Source: Anaeramoeba flamelloides
Lineage: Eukaryota; Metamonada; Anaeramoebidae
Reading direction: 5' to 3'
DNA: 64,000 nt
Assembly (NCBI GenBank): GCA_027625915.1
Contig: JANTQA010000032.1
Location: forward strand, 12,974,001-13,038,000
Shown: piece by piece, positions 25,001-36,875 of the stretch
How positions within the stretch are numbered: position 1 is the stretch's first letter
Layout: every line of letters begins with the position of its first letter
Made by a program: the position numbers and the translations under genes
Notes under the pieces: generated by a model
Seen by the model: the letters and a program-made list of their open reading frames with translations, nothing else
Told to the model about the DNA's origin: nothing
The model's database searches: none

Positions 25001-25666
25001 AAAATGAGGAGGTAAAATTGAAATCAAATTCTCAAAAAAAAAAAATTAATAGGATCTCTCAATTCAAAAAAAATCAAATTTTTAAAAAAATTTAAAAATC
25101 CAATTGTTTTATATCCACACAATACTTGAATTTCTTCAATTTGAAACAATTTTTTTACTTTGAGTACAAAATCTATTTACTGTTAATTGAAAAATAAAAA
25201 GGAACAAAATTTTCATTTAACTTTCCAAAAAAATCAAAACAGGATTCAATAAATCATCAAAGTCCCCAATTCTCAAAGGGAAATTAATACTAAACTCCAT
25301 TTCACTCAAAGGGGACCAAGCCAAAAATGAAAAAGTCACTTTATTTTTAAGAATCAACCAAACTTAGATTGTTTATAAATACGAGAAATAATAAACTTCT
25401 TATAAGAGTCCATAATTATAAAAGAAACCCCTGAACAAACCATAAATTTCAAAAAAAAAAAATGTTAAAAAATTTTTTGGGCCCCATTCATTGGAACGTC
25501 TCGTGCAAAATTCTCAATTTCTTTAGGAAATTAAAATCGTTGATAATAAGATTTTTTACTTGTAAATGTTTGAATTTTAAAAGAACATACAAAGCTGAAC
25601 TTTTCTTAATGTTTATTTCGTTTTTCAAACTTTTTTTTTTTTCAAAGTTAATTTTTTAAAAAAAAA

Positions 25667-25712
<46 letters not shown>

Positions 25713-27168
25713 AAAAAAAAAAAAAAAAAAAAATTTTGCAAAATGAGAAAAAATGATTTTGATCTAAAAATTGAAAATTTTAGTTTGATAAGAGTAATGA
25801 ATTAAACTCATAGAATGTCTTCCATTTCTTCAATAAAACTGGGCCCCTTTGACTGAAAAAGAGTTTATAAGCTGTTTTTTAGGAATTAAATAATTTGACT
25901 TTTCAACCTTTTTTTTTTGGCTGGTTGAATGAAAAATTTATTTTTCTTTATTGTTCTCCAAATAGTAATTAGATTTAATTCGATTTGTGGTTGTTTTACA
26001 ACTAACTATATTTGTCAAATTAAGTACTTTGTAACATTCTGAGAAAAAAATAACTCATTTGAGAATAGAAAAAAATGAAAAAAAATCCTCAAGATCTGAA
26101 AAGGCGCCAAAGAGTGACAGTTCAAAACTAACACAGATGCTTTCAAAATTATAAATTCTAAACTATTCTAATTGAAAATATAGTGTCACTATTTGTTGCT
26201 TTTTTCTAAAAATGTCCTCTTTTTTGATTGTTGATTTTTGAAAGATCTAATTGCGCTTCACAGGTTGATTAGTTTTTGATTGGTATTTAAACACTCATAA
26301 AAATTTCAAATAAGTACTGCTGATGCACTTTTAAAACATTTAATAATATTCTTTAAACCATGTTAAATATTTTAAAAGTGTACCAGTATAATAATTTTCT
26401 TAAAAAAACACAATGTGAATTTTCCAATCAAAAAATAAAAAAATTGTATATTATTTTTAGAGCCCCACGACACTTGTGATTTATATTTCCAAAAAGTTTG
26501 TTCAAAATTTTTATATCACCCAAATAATATTTTTTACAAATAAAAAAATTATTTCTTTCAGTTTATTACAACGAATCGGAACGATGCCTAGAAAATACAT
26601 TGTCCGAAATTTTATAACGAGTCTACAAAGGTGGGAATTATAATAATAATATAATATATAAATCAATGTATATGAATGAATAATCATAAATTATTATATT
26701 TTTTTTTTGTTTCTTATACGCTAATAATTAAATTCCCTTATTACACTGGAACTATTTTTCTTAAAAATCAATAGGTATTACAAAAATGCAAAGGCGGCAA
26801 TAATTGTCTATGACGTCAGGCAGAACGATTCATTGATAAGGGCAAAGGAATGGGTTAAGGAAATTAGAGAAAACGGATTCCAGCAAGCAAAAATTGCTTT
26901 AGTTGGTAATAAAATTGATTTAGATAACCGCAATACCAATCTTGATGAAGTAATGGATTATGCAGAAAATAAAAATTTATTATATTTTGAGACTTCAGCT
27001 AAAACTGGCGAAGGGGTTCAAGATATTTTTAAAAATATTTCAGAGGTTTTACCTAAAGAATGGGGTGATATACCCAATTTGAAGAAAATTGTTGATTCTG
27101 ATTATGATGATGATGATGATGTTAATTTTTCAAATGGGAGAAAAAATAAAAAGGGCAACTGTTGTTAA
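22022..27168 (+). CDS. RAB5: Rab5-type small GTPase
   Basis: Exons are 22022-22210, 22341-22381 (41 nt) and 26775-27168, with introns of 130 nt and 4,393 nt; phases match (ATG split as AT+G). The 207-aa product shows the P-loop GQSGVGKSS (residues 16-24), switch I TIGATFL with its Thr, then WDTAGQERYHSL, MYYKNAKAAIIVYD, GNKIDL and TSAKTG. The C terminus NCC is a double-cysteine geranylgeranylation site. TIGATFL, YHSLIPMYY and RAKEWVKE are Rab5-subfamily signatures. By family knowledge it controls early endosome fusion as a membrane-anchored GTP switch. An acidic DDDDD stretch precedes the basic tail. An in-frame upstream TTG exists, but the ATG at 22022 gives the canonical N terminus. The huge second intron is unlike the others here and is full of inverted repeats. 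Confidence 0.93.
22871..23734. mobile_element. Fold-back element with ~277-bp near-perfect arms in Rab intron 2
   Basis: Arm 22871-23147 is repeated as its reverse complement at 23459-23734, around a ~311-bp loop. Shared blocks include CCATTGTGAA, GTAGCAAAATGATTTTTGAT and AGAATTACTGTGGAACTC, and the arms differ at only a few positions. No coding frame is convincing. It looks like a young long-inverted-repeat element. Confidence 0.85.
24075..26312. mobile_element. Second long inverted repeat (~345-bp arms) in Rab intron 2
   Basis: Arms at about 24075-24422 and 25968-26312 are reverse complements. They share ATGAGTG, TACCAATCAAAAACTAATCA, AGCAACAAATAGTGACAC-type, GGCGCnTTTT and AACCACAAATCG blocks. 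They are more diverged than the arms at 22.9-23.7 kb. The 1.5-kb centre contains a family G repeat and a poly-A region. Confidence 0.75.
25270..25835 (+). repeat. Dispersed repeat family G
   Basis: It matches 35878-36375 on the opposite strand: CCATTTCACTCAAAGGG, GCCAAAAATGAAAAA, ATGTTAAAAAATTTTTTGGG with GCCC, and AATGAATTAAACTCAT. A weaker copy lies at 5590-5830. It contains a long A tract (25670-25733, broken by GT) between matching parts. Confidence 0.6.
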
Positions 27169-30100
27169 AATTAAAATGATCACCTCATAATTATTGTTAG
27201 AATAATAATAGCAAATAAATTCCATAACAAGTAATTGGAATTATTTATCTCTTTCCCTATTGTGATTATTTTGAAATAATATGAGATTGTTATTGTTGTA
27301 ATTAATATTAACAAAAAAAAGTTTTTTTTTTTTATTTTTTTATATTTTATTTATTTTCAATTCTTTATATTTTATGCACAAAAAGGTGAAATAATAATAA
27401 TAATAATAATATATATACATTAGGAGATTTTTGACAAAAAAATTGTTTTCTTAAAATTATCATTTTTTTATTTTTTTTTTTTTTTTTGTTTGGGATTATT
27501 GTAATTATTTAAAAAATTAGTTTTGGAACAACAATTTAGCAAAACCAATTGTTTAGATATTCTTTCAAACTATTTAATATTTATATTTAATACACTATGA
27601 TTGAGAAAAGGTTTTAAAAAATAAGAAATAATTTTTTAAAAAAAATTCATTTCATTTCAGTTCCTAAAACTTTTAGGTGTAGAGTTATTTGTATATCATT
27701 CTTTTTGACTTTTCTTTAACAATCTTAATCTGATTGTTCTCATTTCTAATTTGGAAATGAGTAATGGGTTCAATTGGAATAAGGTTCCATTAAAGTAAGG
27801 AAAATTATTTTTTTTTTTATTGTTTCGTTGTGTAAAATTATAGAAAAAAATACAATATTTATCAAATCAAAACTACTAAAAATAAAAACTCCAAAGAAAA
27901 AAAAAAAATGTAGATTTTTTTTCTTTTTTTAAAAAAACCAATTTGATTATTGGATAAACAAATATTATATTTCAATCGTAATTATATTTACAAGTTTGTT
28001 TTTGATATTTTTATTCAATATCAAAATTTGATTATACAACATCTGAATCCAATAGTATAATTTTTTATTTCCAACTTCTTATACTTATAATTTATGATTT
28101 TTTTTTTACTTAATTGATATCATGTTTCATTTATTCATTTTGAATTTTTTATCCCATGGTAAAAAAAAATAGGCGTAATTAAATTCTAAGTTAACCTAGA
28201 CCAATATTTTTGATAATTTAAATAACAAAAAATACTTTTATATACAACTAAATAAAAATTGATTTTTTTTTTTTTTGAATTTGAAACAAAATTTTCCTCT
28301 TTTTCACATAAATCTTCTACTCCAAACAACTTCCTTTCTTTTATAAATAGATATATGTTACTAAAAATACATTTTTTACTAACCAAGTGCATAGGCACCT
28401 GTGCCCCATCCGGAAAGTATCATAGTTAATAAAAAAAATTACAATTTAATGAAAATCATCAAATAATCTGACAAATTCATTTGATATTATGTATCTATTA
28501 TTTAAATATTACTATTAAGGAACTATTAAATAAATAAACAATATTCTTGCAAATTTGATCTCAATTCAAAATAATTATCCCATCTTAAAATCAAAACAAT
28601 GAAGTACACGCACAATTTCTAAAATATCAAACTTAGAAACTAATTTTATTTTCGGGAGGAAATTAATTTTTTGTTTTCAAAAGTTAAATAATTTCCCCCC
28701 TTTTGAAAAACTTTCCAAATTTGACAATTAGTAATAATTTTCAAACAAAAAAACTAATTTTTTGGAGAAGAAAAATATTTTAATGTTTTTTAAAGTCTAT
28801 ATATAGAAATTTCTTTATAACTAAATAGTTGAAAAATTACCCCTGTAAAAAATCTACACAATTTCAAAAAAATAGAATAATTATATTAAACTTGTAAAAA
28901 ATATATTTTTTTGAATCAAAGAAGATTTCAAATCAATTTTTTTTTTATTGAATAAAAAAATATGAGAAAGTCAACCAAACAATTAAATTAAAAATTCTCA
29001 AACATTTCATTTTTAAAACCTAGAAAAGGCCCCTTATAACCTCAAGAAACACTTTTTAATTTGATTATTTATAATCAATAATCAATACTCTAATTTTTAT
29101 TGTCATAGCGGGTTAATAATGATCCAAATAAAAAGTACCAATGTTCTTGATAATTATTTCTTATTTTTTTCAATATTTTCAAACAAATAAAACTATTTAC
29201 AATGTCATTATTATATAGTAAATTATATAAGAAATATTATCAAAGGACTGAGTTTAATAATAATATTTTGTTTAAACTTTGAACATTTCTAAAATAATAA
29301 TACTTAATCTTTTAAATTTTAAGAAATTTAATTACTTTTTTACAAATAGAATAACTGATCATTTATTTCTGTTCCATGAAGGATTCAATATGAGATTTAT
29401 TTGCCACAGTTTTTTTATGTAATAATTATAATTTTTTAAAATATTATTGGTTCATATAAACTAACAAAAATTACTCATAGAGAGATTTCAAAATATTAAA
29501 AATGTATTAGAAATTGTGATTTTTATTTTTTGATATCAAAAATACAAACTAAAAAAGGATCTAGTATCATATTTACTGAAAATTATATTTGATAAAAAAT
29601 GAATGTTTTAAAAAATAATAACTCAGTTCTTGAAAGTTGATAAGTAGTTGATTTATCAAGTTTAATTGAATCCTTTGTGTAAAAAATAAGATCTCTATAA
29701 AATTTAGGAAAACATTAAATAAGAGTTATTAATCTCCCAAGGAAAGACAATTATGCACTCTTTCTTATGCGATCTACCATTTGGTTTCAAGATTTCTCTT
29801 TTAATTTGGAATTTGGAATTTTCAAGAAAAACACAAATTTATTCAAACACTTTGAAAACTAAAGCATTATTTTTTACACTTTGGAAACAAGATTTTTTTC
29901 AAAAAGTTGATTCTTTTGGAAACAATTTTTTCTTAAATAAGATTTATTTTTTGGAATTTGAATCGACGTTTGCAAAATCAGAAAGCAATTCAATTCCTTA
30001 TTTAAATAAAAGATATAAAACAACTAAATTATAAATATAAAAAAAAATAAGTCAAATTCTATTATTTATTGGATCTGTATGAATTTAATTATCATTTTAT

Positions 30101-30436
30101 TTATAATATATTTTTATTTTGGTTAAAGCTCTTTGATTTTTTTTATATAATTTTTCAGAAGAGAATATATTTGCTTCAACAATTTCTTAAAGTAAATTGA
30201 AAAGCAAAAATAAAAATAAAAAGAAAAAGTAAAGAATAAAAAATTAAAATACCAAAAATAATTCGGCATTTTAAAAAATATTTGATGAATAATCTAATTT
30301 AATTAATTGGATTTTTCTAAAAAAAAGTTTTAAATTCAAAAACAAAGAAATAGAGAGCCAGAAGGAGAAAAAAAAAAAAAAAAATAAAAAAAAGTAAAAT
30401 CAAGATTTGTGGTGATTATTTTGGATCATCTTGAAT
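27169..30436. other. Intergenic DNA, no gene seen
   Basis: A/T-rich throughout. An AATAATAATAATAAT run lies near 27393 and poly-T runs near 27465. About 28900-29300 resembles family R in reverse, with diverged blocks. A 93-aa plus frame at 29753-30034 has no motif. It holds the 3' flanks of the Rab gene (left) and RACK1 (right). Confidence 0.4.
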
Positions 30437-32517
30437 TTAGTTTTCTTCTTCATAAAGTTCTTCTTCTTCATCAATATTGATATCAACTTGTTGCTTTTCG
30501 TCTTCAGATTCAACAGCCCAAACTCTAATTTTATTATCTGTATAGCCGACAAAGAGAGTATTTCCGTCATGGCTCCATGCAAGTGAAATTGGTCTTGGTT
30601 TGATTCCCTTTTTACCAACCTTAAAGGTGTCGTTTAATTCAGCAAGTAAGTAATCTTTTTGGAGTTGCCAGATTTTGATACCATTTCTTGAGGCAGTTGC
30701 TAACCAGAATCTATTTGGAGAAAATGATAGTGCATTGACTTCTTCACCAACATCAAGAACCTTAAGCCCTGCTTGCTTTTCAAGATCCCAAAGAATTGCT
30801 TTCCCATCTTTTCCGCCAGATGCGCATAAGGATCCATCTGGGGACATTTCAACGCAGTTGACTTGTTCGGTGTGTCCATAGAGATTTTTTTCTAATTTAC
30901 ATCCATTCAAGTTCCACATTTTGACAGTTTTATCCCATGAAGAGGAGACAAAGGTGGTTGATTTTAAAAGTGGTGAAAATCGGACAGAGCTTACCCAATC
31001 GTTATGTGAGCTTTTGTCTTCGATAACATATTTACATTTTCCTAATGTATTCCAAAGCCTAACTGTTTTGTCCCTTGAGCTTGATAAGATTTGTCTGTTT
31101 TCAGCAGAAAAGGTGACAGAAAGAACATCGCCTGTGTGTCCAATGAATTGTTGTGTGCATTTTCCTGTTGTTAAATCCCATAATCTAAGAGTTTTATCTG
31201 ATCAATTGAATTTTTAAAAAAAAAAAAAAAAATAGAGTGAAAATAAAGGAAGAAAAAAAAAATTTAAATTAATTAGAAATTATTGTTGTTTTTTTTTTTG
31301 GAAAATTGGTTTTTTGAATATTTATTTTAACCATAAGAATTGTTTGTGTTGAATTAGTTGCTTTTTGAGATTCAAAATTCAATTTACTTTTAAAATTCTA
31401 ATTAACAAATCAGAAAAAAAATGGAATGAAATTTTCAGTGTTTTGTAAATTAAGATCAATTTATCAAAATTCCATTTGCCCAGTTTAAAAATTATTCAGG
31501 TGATTTGTTCAAAATTATTTAAAAAAGCGAAATTAAAAGTTTTAAAAGTGATGATCGAACTGTTTGGTTCACTCTTTTAAGTATTGTGATAATACTTTGG
31601 AAAATTTTTGTTTCAAAGCTTTTTAAAATTGCTTTATTGATAAATAATTACTAAATAATCACTTTTTTAGCTAAACTCGACAAAATTATTTCTGTATTTA
31701 GAAAGATCTATTAGACATGTTTTAAAAAATACAATTCTTTCCAACAAATTAATTCAACCAATATGAGATATAAAGTGAACACAAAAAATTTTGCAAATTG
31801 ATTGTTGATCGGATTGATTTTCAGTAAATTGTATTGGTGGAGTAGAAAGAGATCAGAGATGTAGTGTAAGATTTTATTTTTGGTTTATAGGTATTTCTTT
31901 TTGTTTAATTATGTAAATTTTTCTTCAAAAAAATTCAAGAAAAGTCAAAAAAAATATAAAAAGAGTCTTGTTTGGGTTTGGTGTTTCTTTGATAAAAAAA
32001 ATAAAATTTAAGAAGAATACTTTAAATTCAACTTCACGAACAATTCTATTTTCGTTTTCTTTTGAGATCTCTAGAAAAATTATCAAATAAAAAAAAAATA
32101 AATATTAAAAAAAAAAAAAAAAAAAAATAATACCCCAAGATCCAGATAAAGCAAACATTCCATCTGAAGAAATTGTTACATCTTCAACAAAGTGACTATG
32201 TCCATGAAGAGATTTAACTGGATAAGCGTAATCTTCTTGATATCCTGAAACTTGTTCTTCGTTAATATTCCAAACAAGAAGAGTTTTGTCTTGAGTTAAT
32301 ATTAAAAAAAAAAAAAAAAGAAAGAAAAGGAAAAGGGTTTGAGTGAGAAAAGGAATAGGAAAAGGAAAAGAAAAAATAAAACAAAAAAAGAAAAAGAAAT
32401 ACCTCTTGAACTCGTAACAAACATATTTGGATTTTCTGGTGTTGTTGCAATAGAGGTTACCCAACCATTGTGTCCTTCAAGAACACATTTTAAAACTAAG
32501 GAATTTTCTGAACTCAT
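30437..32517 (-). CDS. RACK1: RACK1, seven-WD40 ribosome-associated scaffold
   Basis: Exons on the minus strand are 32517-32403, 32289-32134 and 31197-30437. Introns of 113 and 936 nt have GTATTT and GTATTA donors; both split the Asp codon of a DKT motif. The joined protein is 343 aa. It opens VLEGHNGWVTSIATT and carries the RACK1 series of SSSRDKT, SGSWDKT, SSSRDKTVRLWN, SSSWDKTVKMWN and SGGKDGKAILWD-type blades, ending ISLAWSHDGNTLFVGYTD. Each blade shows the GH...WD pattern. RACK1 binds the 40S subunit head and scaffolds kinases. Compared with the usual ~317 aa, an acidic tail of about 25 residues (EDEKQQVDINIDEEEE then LYEEEN) extends past the last blade. The GATTGGGTAAGC stretch in exon 3 is coding. 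The start is supported by the family-like N terminus. Confidence 0.95.
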
Positions 32518-34831
32518 TTAAATAAATGTTGTATTGATCAAAAGTTTAAAGAAATCTATTTGATTAAAACCAAAAAAAAAAAAATAAAAAAAAAATTAAA
32601 AAGAAATAAAAACAAAAAACAAAAAGCAAGAATTTTAATTAAAAAAAATTTTTTAGTCTTGAAGAAAAACAAGTTGTTGTCTTGAAAAAAAAAGAAAATT
32701 AAGGGATTACTTTTGAAAAATAGTGTCTAATAAAAAGGTAAAAATTGAGAGTAACAAAAAAAAATGAACTTTATAAGTTTTATTTCCTTTCAAGAAGAGT
32801 TCGATATTTGAGTGTTAATTTGGTGAGTACAAACCACACTTTTTCTTTTTGAAACTATTTCCAATTTAGGATTGGAATAAAAACGCCCAAATACTTTCCA
32901 TTTAAATATTTCTTAAGGGAGCTTGTAAATTTGACCAATTTTAGAGTGGAAGAAGTTTGTGTGTAACTAAAATCATTCAAATTGTTGCTTTCACAAAAAT
33001 ACAGTTCTGCAAATAGATCGTGATGACAACCTTGAACTCTTTTAAAAAATTAAACCGGTGTTTTTTTTCAGACTTGGGTATTAGAAGATAAAAACACACA
33101 CATATATATATATTCTTAGTTCATATTAAAATTAATTTTAGTGGTTAAATCTTTGTTTAATGTAAATAGTTCAATTATATTAAATGGTTTTGTTTTAAAA
33201 ATTTTGTCATATTTTCAAAATTTTTCAGATAAAATGATTTTTTTATTGAAAAATTCAAAAAAAACTTATTTTTTTCAATTTTTTGTCAAAAAATTACTTT
33301 TTAATCTTACAATATCTTAATAATTATTTCTATTAAAATTTATTTAAAGAACCCCTATTTCTTGTTTATATACTACTTTCATCCGAATTGATTTGTTTCT
33401 TTTATTTATACAGTTAGCCTATATTTTTACACGAGTTAAATTTTTGTAATAGGTTAAATTAAAAAAATATGGGTTATTTACACCATTGTATATTAAAGTT
33501 TTAAAACTAATAATTGAAAAAAAAAAAAAAAAATCAAAATTTTCATTCAGATTTCTAAAGAAACCACAAACACAAAATTAAAATAAGTCCCAGTAACCCT
33601 CCAATTCTAAAAGAAAAAAATTAATTTAAGCTTCTTTTAAGGATTAAAAATTTGAAATGTTAGATGATTTACATATCTTTTTTTTTGGAAAGCTGAATGT
33701 ATATATTTTTCGATTTATTTTGTAAAAAGTAGTAAAAAGAAGATCTCATATATCAATAGTATTAAATATTTACAAAAAATTTTTTAAATAGAAAACAAAA
33801 TAATTTAAAAAATCGATCATGTAAAAATTATAAAAAAAACATTTATTTATTGCTCTTTTCTCTAAATTTTGGTACAAATACTTCTTCTTTATTAGTTTTT
33901 AATTTTAATTTCGAATTGGAATATATTTATTTGTAAAATTTTTGATTAACAATTACTTGACATTTAAAAAGGATTAATCCAAAATAAATTTTTATTACAC
34001 AATCCTATTTTCATTAAATTCATCTAATTTTGATTTGATAAAATAAGTCTGATATTTTTTAAATACTTCAGAAATATTGAATTATTAGATGTTTTTATTT
34101 GATTTATAAAGTATCTATTTTAGATTTATTTGAAAACCAAAAAAAGTCCGATTCAAAGACAAGATCTCATTTTTTTTCTTTTATTTTTTTTTTTTTTGTT
34201 TTTTTTGTCCTTTCAGCAAATTTAGAAATATTTAATCGTTTTATTCAATTCATAATTTGGAAAGTTTGAATTTCTTCTCTCAGCCAACTTTAGTACTTTG
34301 AGCTGATTTGGAAAACTATTTTGATTGATCTTCACTTTTGTATAATGTTTTAATTTTTAAGGTATTAACCTCACCTTATATTTTTCTATTATTAAAATTA
34401 TATTGTAAATAGAGTTAAATTGTTCACAAGACTTGAAAAAACTGTATCTATAAATATTATTGCATAATAAACTATTACATTTTGATTTACGAATGATCGC
34501 AATAAAAATTGTTATTTTCTGAAATTTTTATTTCTAAAAATCATTTTTTCCAAATCTAAAAATAGAAACTTTAGATAATAGTATTCCATTATTTCATAAT
34601 TCTTGTTTAGAAGTTTTATTATTAACCATTTTTTCATTTTTTTTTATCTGAAAGATTAATTCAATAAAAAAAAACAGAAATAAACCTAAAGAATGATTAT
34701 TTTAGTTTCCTTAGTCTGAAGCGAGTTGTGCTTATCAAATATTTTCAAAATTTTGGAAAATTATTTGTTAAAATAATATCTTTTTTAATTACCAAATTTT
34801 TTTTAAAACAATTGAAATCATTTAACTACTG
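32518..34831. other. Intergenic DNA upstream of RACK1, with part of repeat S
   Basis: No gene. TTAAGGGATTAC (32701) and TTAAGGGAGC (32912) resemble family P ends. From about 34425 the sequence aligns with 59226 onward (family S: TATAAATATTATTGCATAATAAA-like start). Promoter elements were not identified. Confidence 0.4.
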
Positions 34832-35315
34832 CAGCTAGTTTCACTTTTAAGGTATAAACTTTCAACAAAATTTAAAGCACAAAAAAAATCTCAAATTAAA
34901 GCACAAAATTCAAATTCTAGTAAAATAATTTGTAAAAAAAAAAAAATTGCAAATTTTGTGCCTTTATTTGAGATTTTTTTCTGCCTTAAATTTTGTTGAA
35001 AGTTTGTGCCTTAAAAGCGAAACTGACTGTAACATCAAAAACAAGAAAAGTTTAAAAAAGATATTTTACAGCTTTGTGAATCCGAAAGTTGATAATTCAA
35101 ACTTTGAATTTGTGGCGAAATGTAGATTTTTGTTTGATATTTTGATGTTTTTCACTAATACAATGAATTTTTTTTTAATTGATACATCAGTAAAATAATA
35201 TAACTTTACTCCTCTATTCCCGAGATTTAAATTATAGATTACTAATATAATTTACCCAATAACAAAATATTTTATTCTTAGACTTCTCTTTGATAAACAC
35301 AACGCTTTAAGTTCT
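34425..35315 (+). repeat. Dispersed repeat family S, copy 1
   Basis: Ordered matches with 59226-59900: ATTATTGCATAATAAA, AAGATATTTT then CAnCTTTG, AAATGTAGATTTTT, TTTTTTAATTGATnnnATCA and ACTTCTCTTTG. A run of C residues lies directly at its right edge. No coding frame. Confidence 0.55.
34832..35029. mobile_element. Palindromic MITE, family A copy 4
   Basis: It begins CAGCTAGTTTCAC and ends GCGAAACTGACTG before TA. It interrupts family S: sequence before 34830 and after 35040 matches adjacent parts of the 59.2-59.9 kb copy, which lacks the insert near 59605-59640. That natural empty site supports past mobility. Confidence 0.85.
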
Positions 35316-35318
35316 CAT

Positions 35319-35334
35319 CCCCCCCCCCCCCCCC
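35319..35334. repeat. Poly-C tract
   Basis: About 16 consecutive C residues in otherwise A/T-rich DNA, followed by TAAAAAAAG. Comparable but shorter C tracts occur at 18308-18321 and 42493-42504. Confidence 0.9.
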
Positions 35335-35877
35335 TAAAAAAAGTTAAAACTAATTTTTCATAGCATCAAATAAGGAATTCTCAAATAAAAGCACTAACAC
35401 AATGTTAAATTGTTTTTTTGGGAAGGTAGAAGGGTTTATACATGAACAAACAAAAAGGAAATATAAAGTATCAAATTTTTTTCAATTGAACTCTAAAATA
35501 TGAGAATGGTCATTTCTTTTTAAACAGAAATCTATAAAAATTGCGAACGATTAACATACATTTTTTTAATATGTAACCCATTTTAAAATATTTAACAATA
35601 CTGAAAATACAAATAAATGTATAAAATATTTAATTCGATCTATAATTTTTTTTACTCTGTTTAAAAAAATTTTTTTTTCAGAATTTTATTGATTTAAATG
35701 TTAAAAAACACTATAAAATTTGCTGGTCTCAAAAAGAATCTTGGTAAAAAATTGTTTGAAATAAAAATTATGATATTATAAAAAATATAATTTGAATGAT
35801 AAATTATTTATAATTTAATACCACAAACTCCAAATCAATCATAAAAAACCAATTTAATTGAACAAATAGTACATATA

Positions 35878-36375
35878 CCATGAGTTTAATTCATTATTCT
35901 TCTCAAAATGAATTTTCAATTTTAAGATCGATATCATTTTTTCTCATTGATAATTTTTTTTTGCTTTTTGATTTTTTTATTTTTTTTCTTCTTTTGTTAA
36001 AAAAAAGTTAATTTGAAAAAAAAAAAAATGTTTGAAACTCCAAATTAACTTCAAGAAAAGTGATACATTGTAATTCCTTTAAAAATCCATATATTTAAAA
36101 TTAAAAAATCTCATTGTCTACAATTTTAATTTTTGAAACAAATCGAGATATTTTGTATGTGATGTACCAATGAAAGGGCCCCAAAAAAATTTTTTAACAT
36201 TTTTTTTTTTTGGTATTTATTTCGCAAACGGTTATCGACTCTAATCCATAGTTTATCATTTCTCTTATTTCTGAAACAATTGCGAGTTGTTTTATACTTG
36301 TAAAAAAAAAAGTGAATTTTTCATTTTTGGCTGGGTACCCTTTGAGTGAAATGGAATTTTTTATTCACAAAAAAT
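35878..36375 (-). repeat. Dispersed repeat family G, inverted copy
   Basis: Reverse-complement match to 25270-25835 over most of its length, including the GGGCCC block and the ATGAGTTTAATTCATTA-type end. The long A tract of the 25.7-kb copy is much shorter here. Confidence 0.6.
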
Positions 36376-36606
36376 ACTGGGCTTGAAAAAAATACCTGAC
36401 AAGATTTTTAATTTTGAATATTAGCAAAATTGTTGTGTAATTGCAAATATTTTCAATCAAATCCTTTTTATAAATAACCAAACTTTTTATGTGCCTAGTA
36501 ATAAACCTACCTAAAGTTCATTAAAGTGGGAAGTCTATAGAATACTCAAGTAATTGTTTGGTATTCTAATGTAGATCTACTTTTTTTGAAAAACAATCTA
36601 TTTTAA

Positions 36607-36796
36607 GGGACTAATCTAAACTATTTTTCATAAATTTTGACTCACTTTATAATGTTAATGGGAGTTGTTTTGAGGGTTTATTCCAGTATTCTTTACAAAA
36701 AATATTTTCAAATTTTTGGATAAGAATCATTTTTTCTAATTTTGCAAATTTTAGTTTTGCTTTTTCAAATTTTGGTTTTTCTTTTGTTTTTGTTTT

Positions 36797-36875
<79 letters not shown>

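Noticed and set aside
30675-31217. Plus-strand frames over RACK1
   Set aside because: Antisense shadows of conserved WD40 exons.
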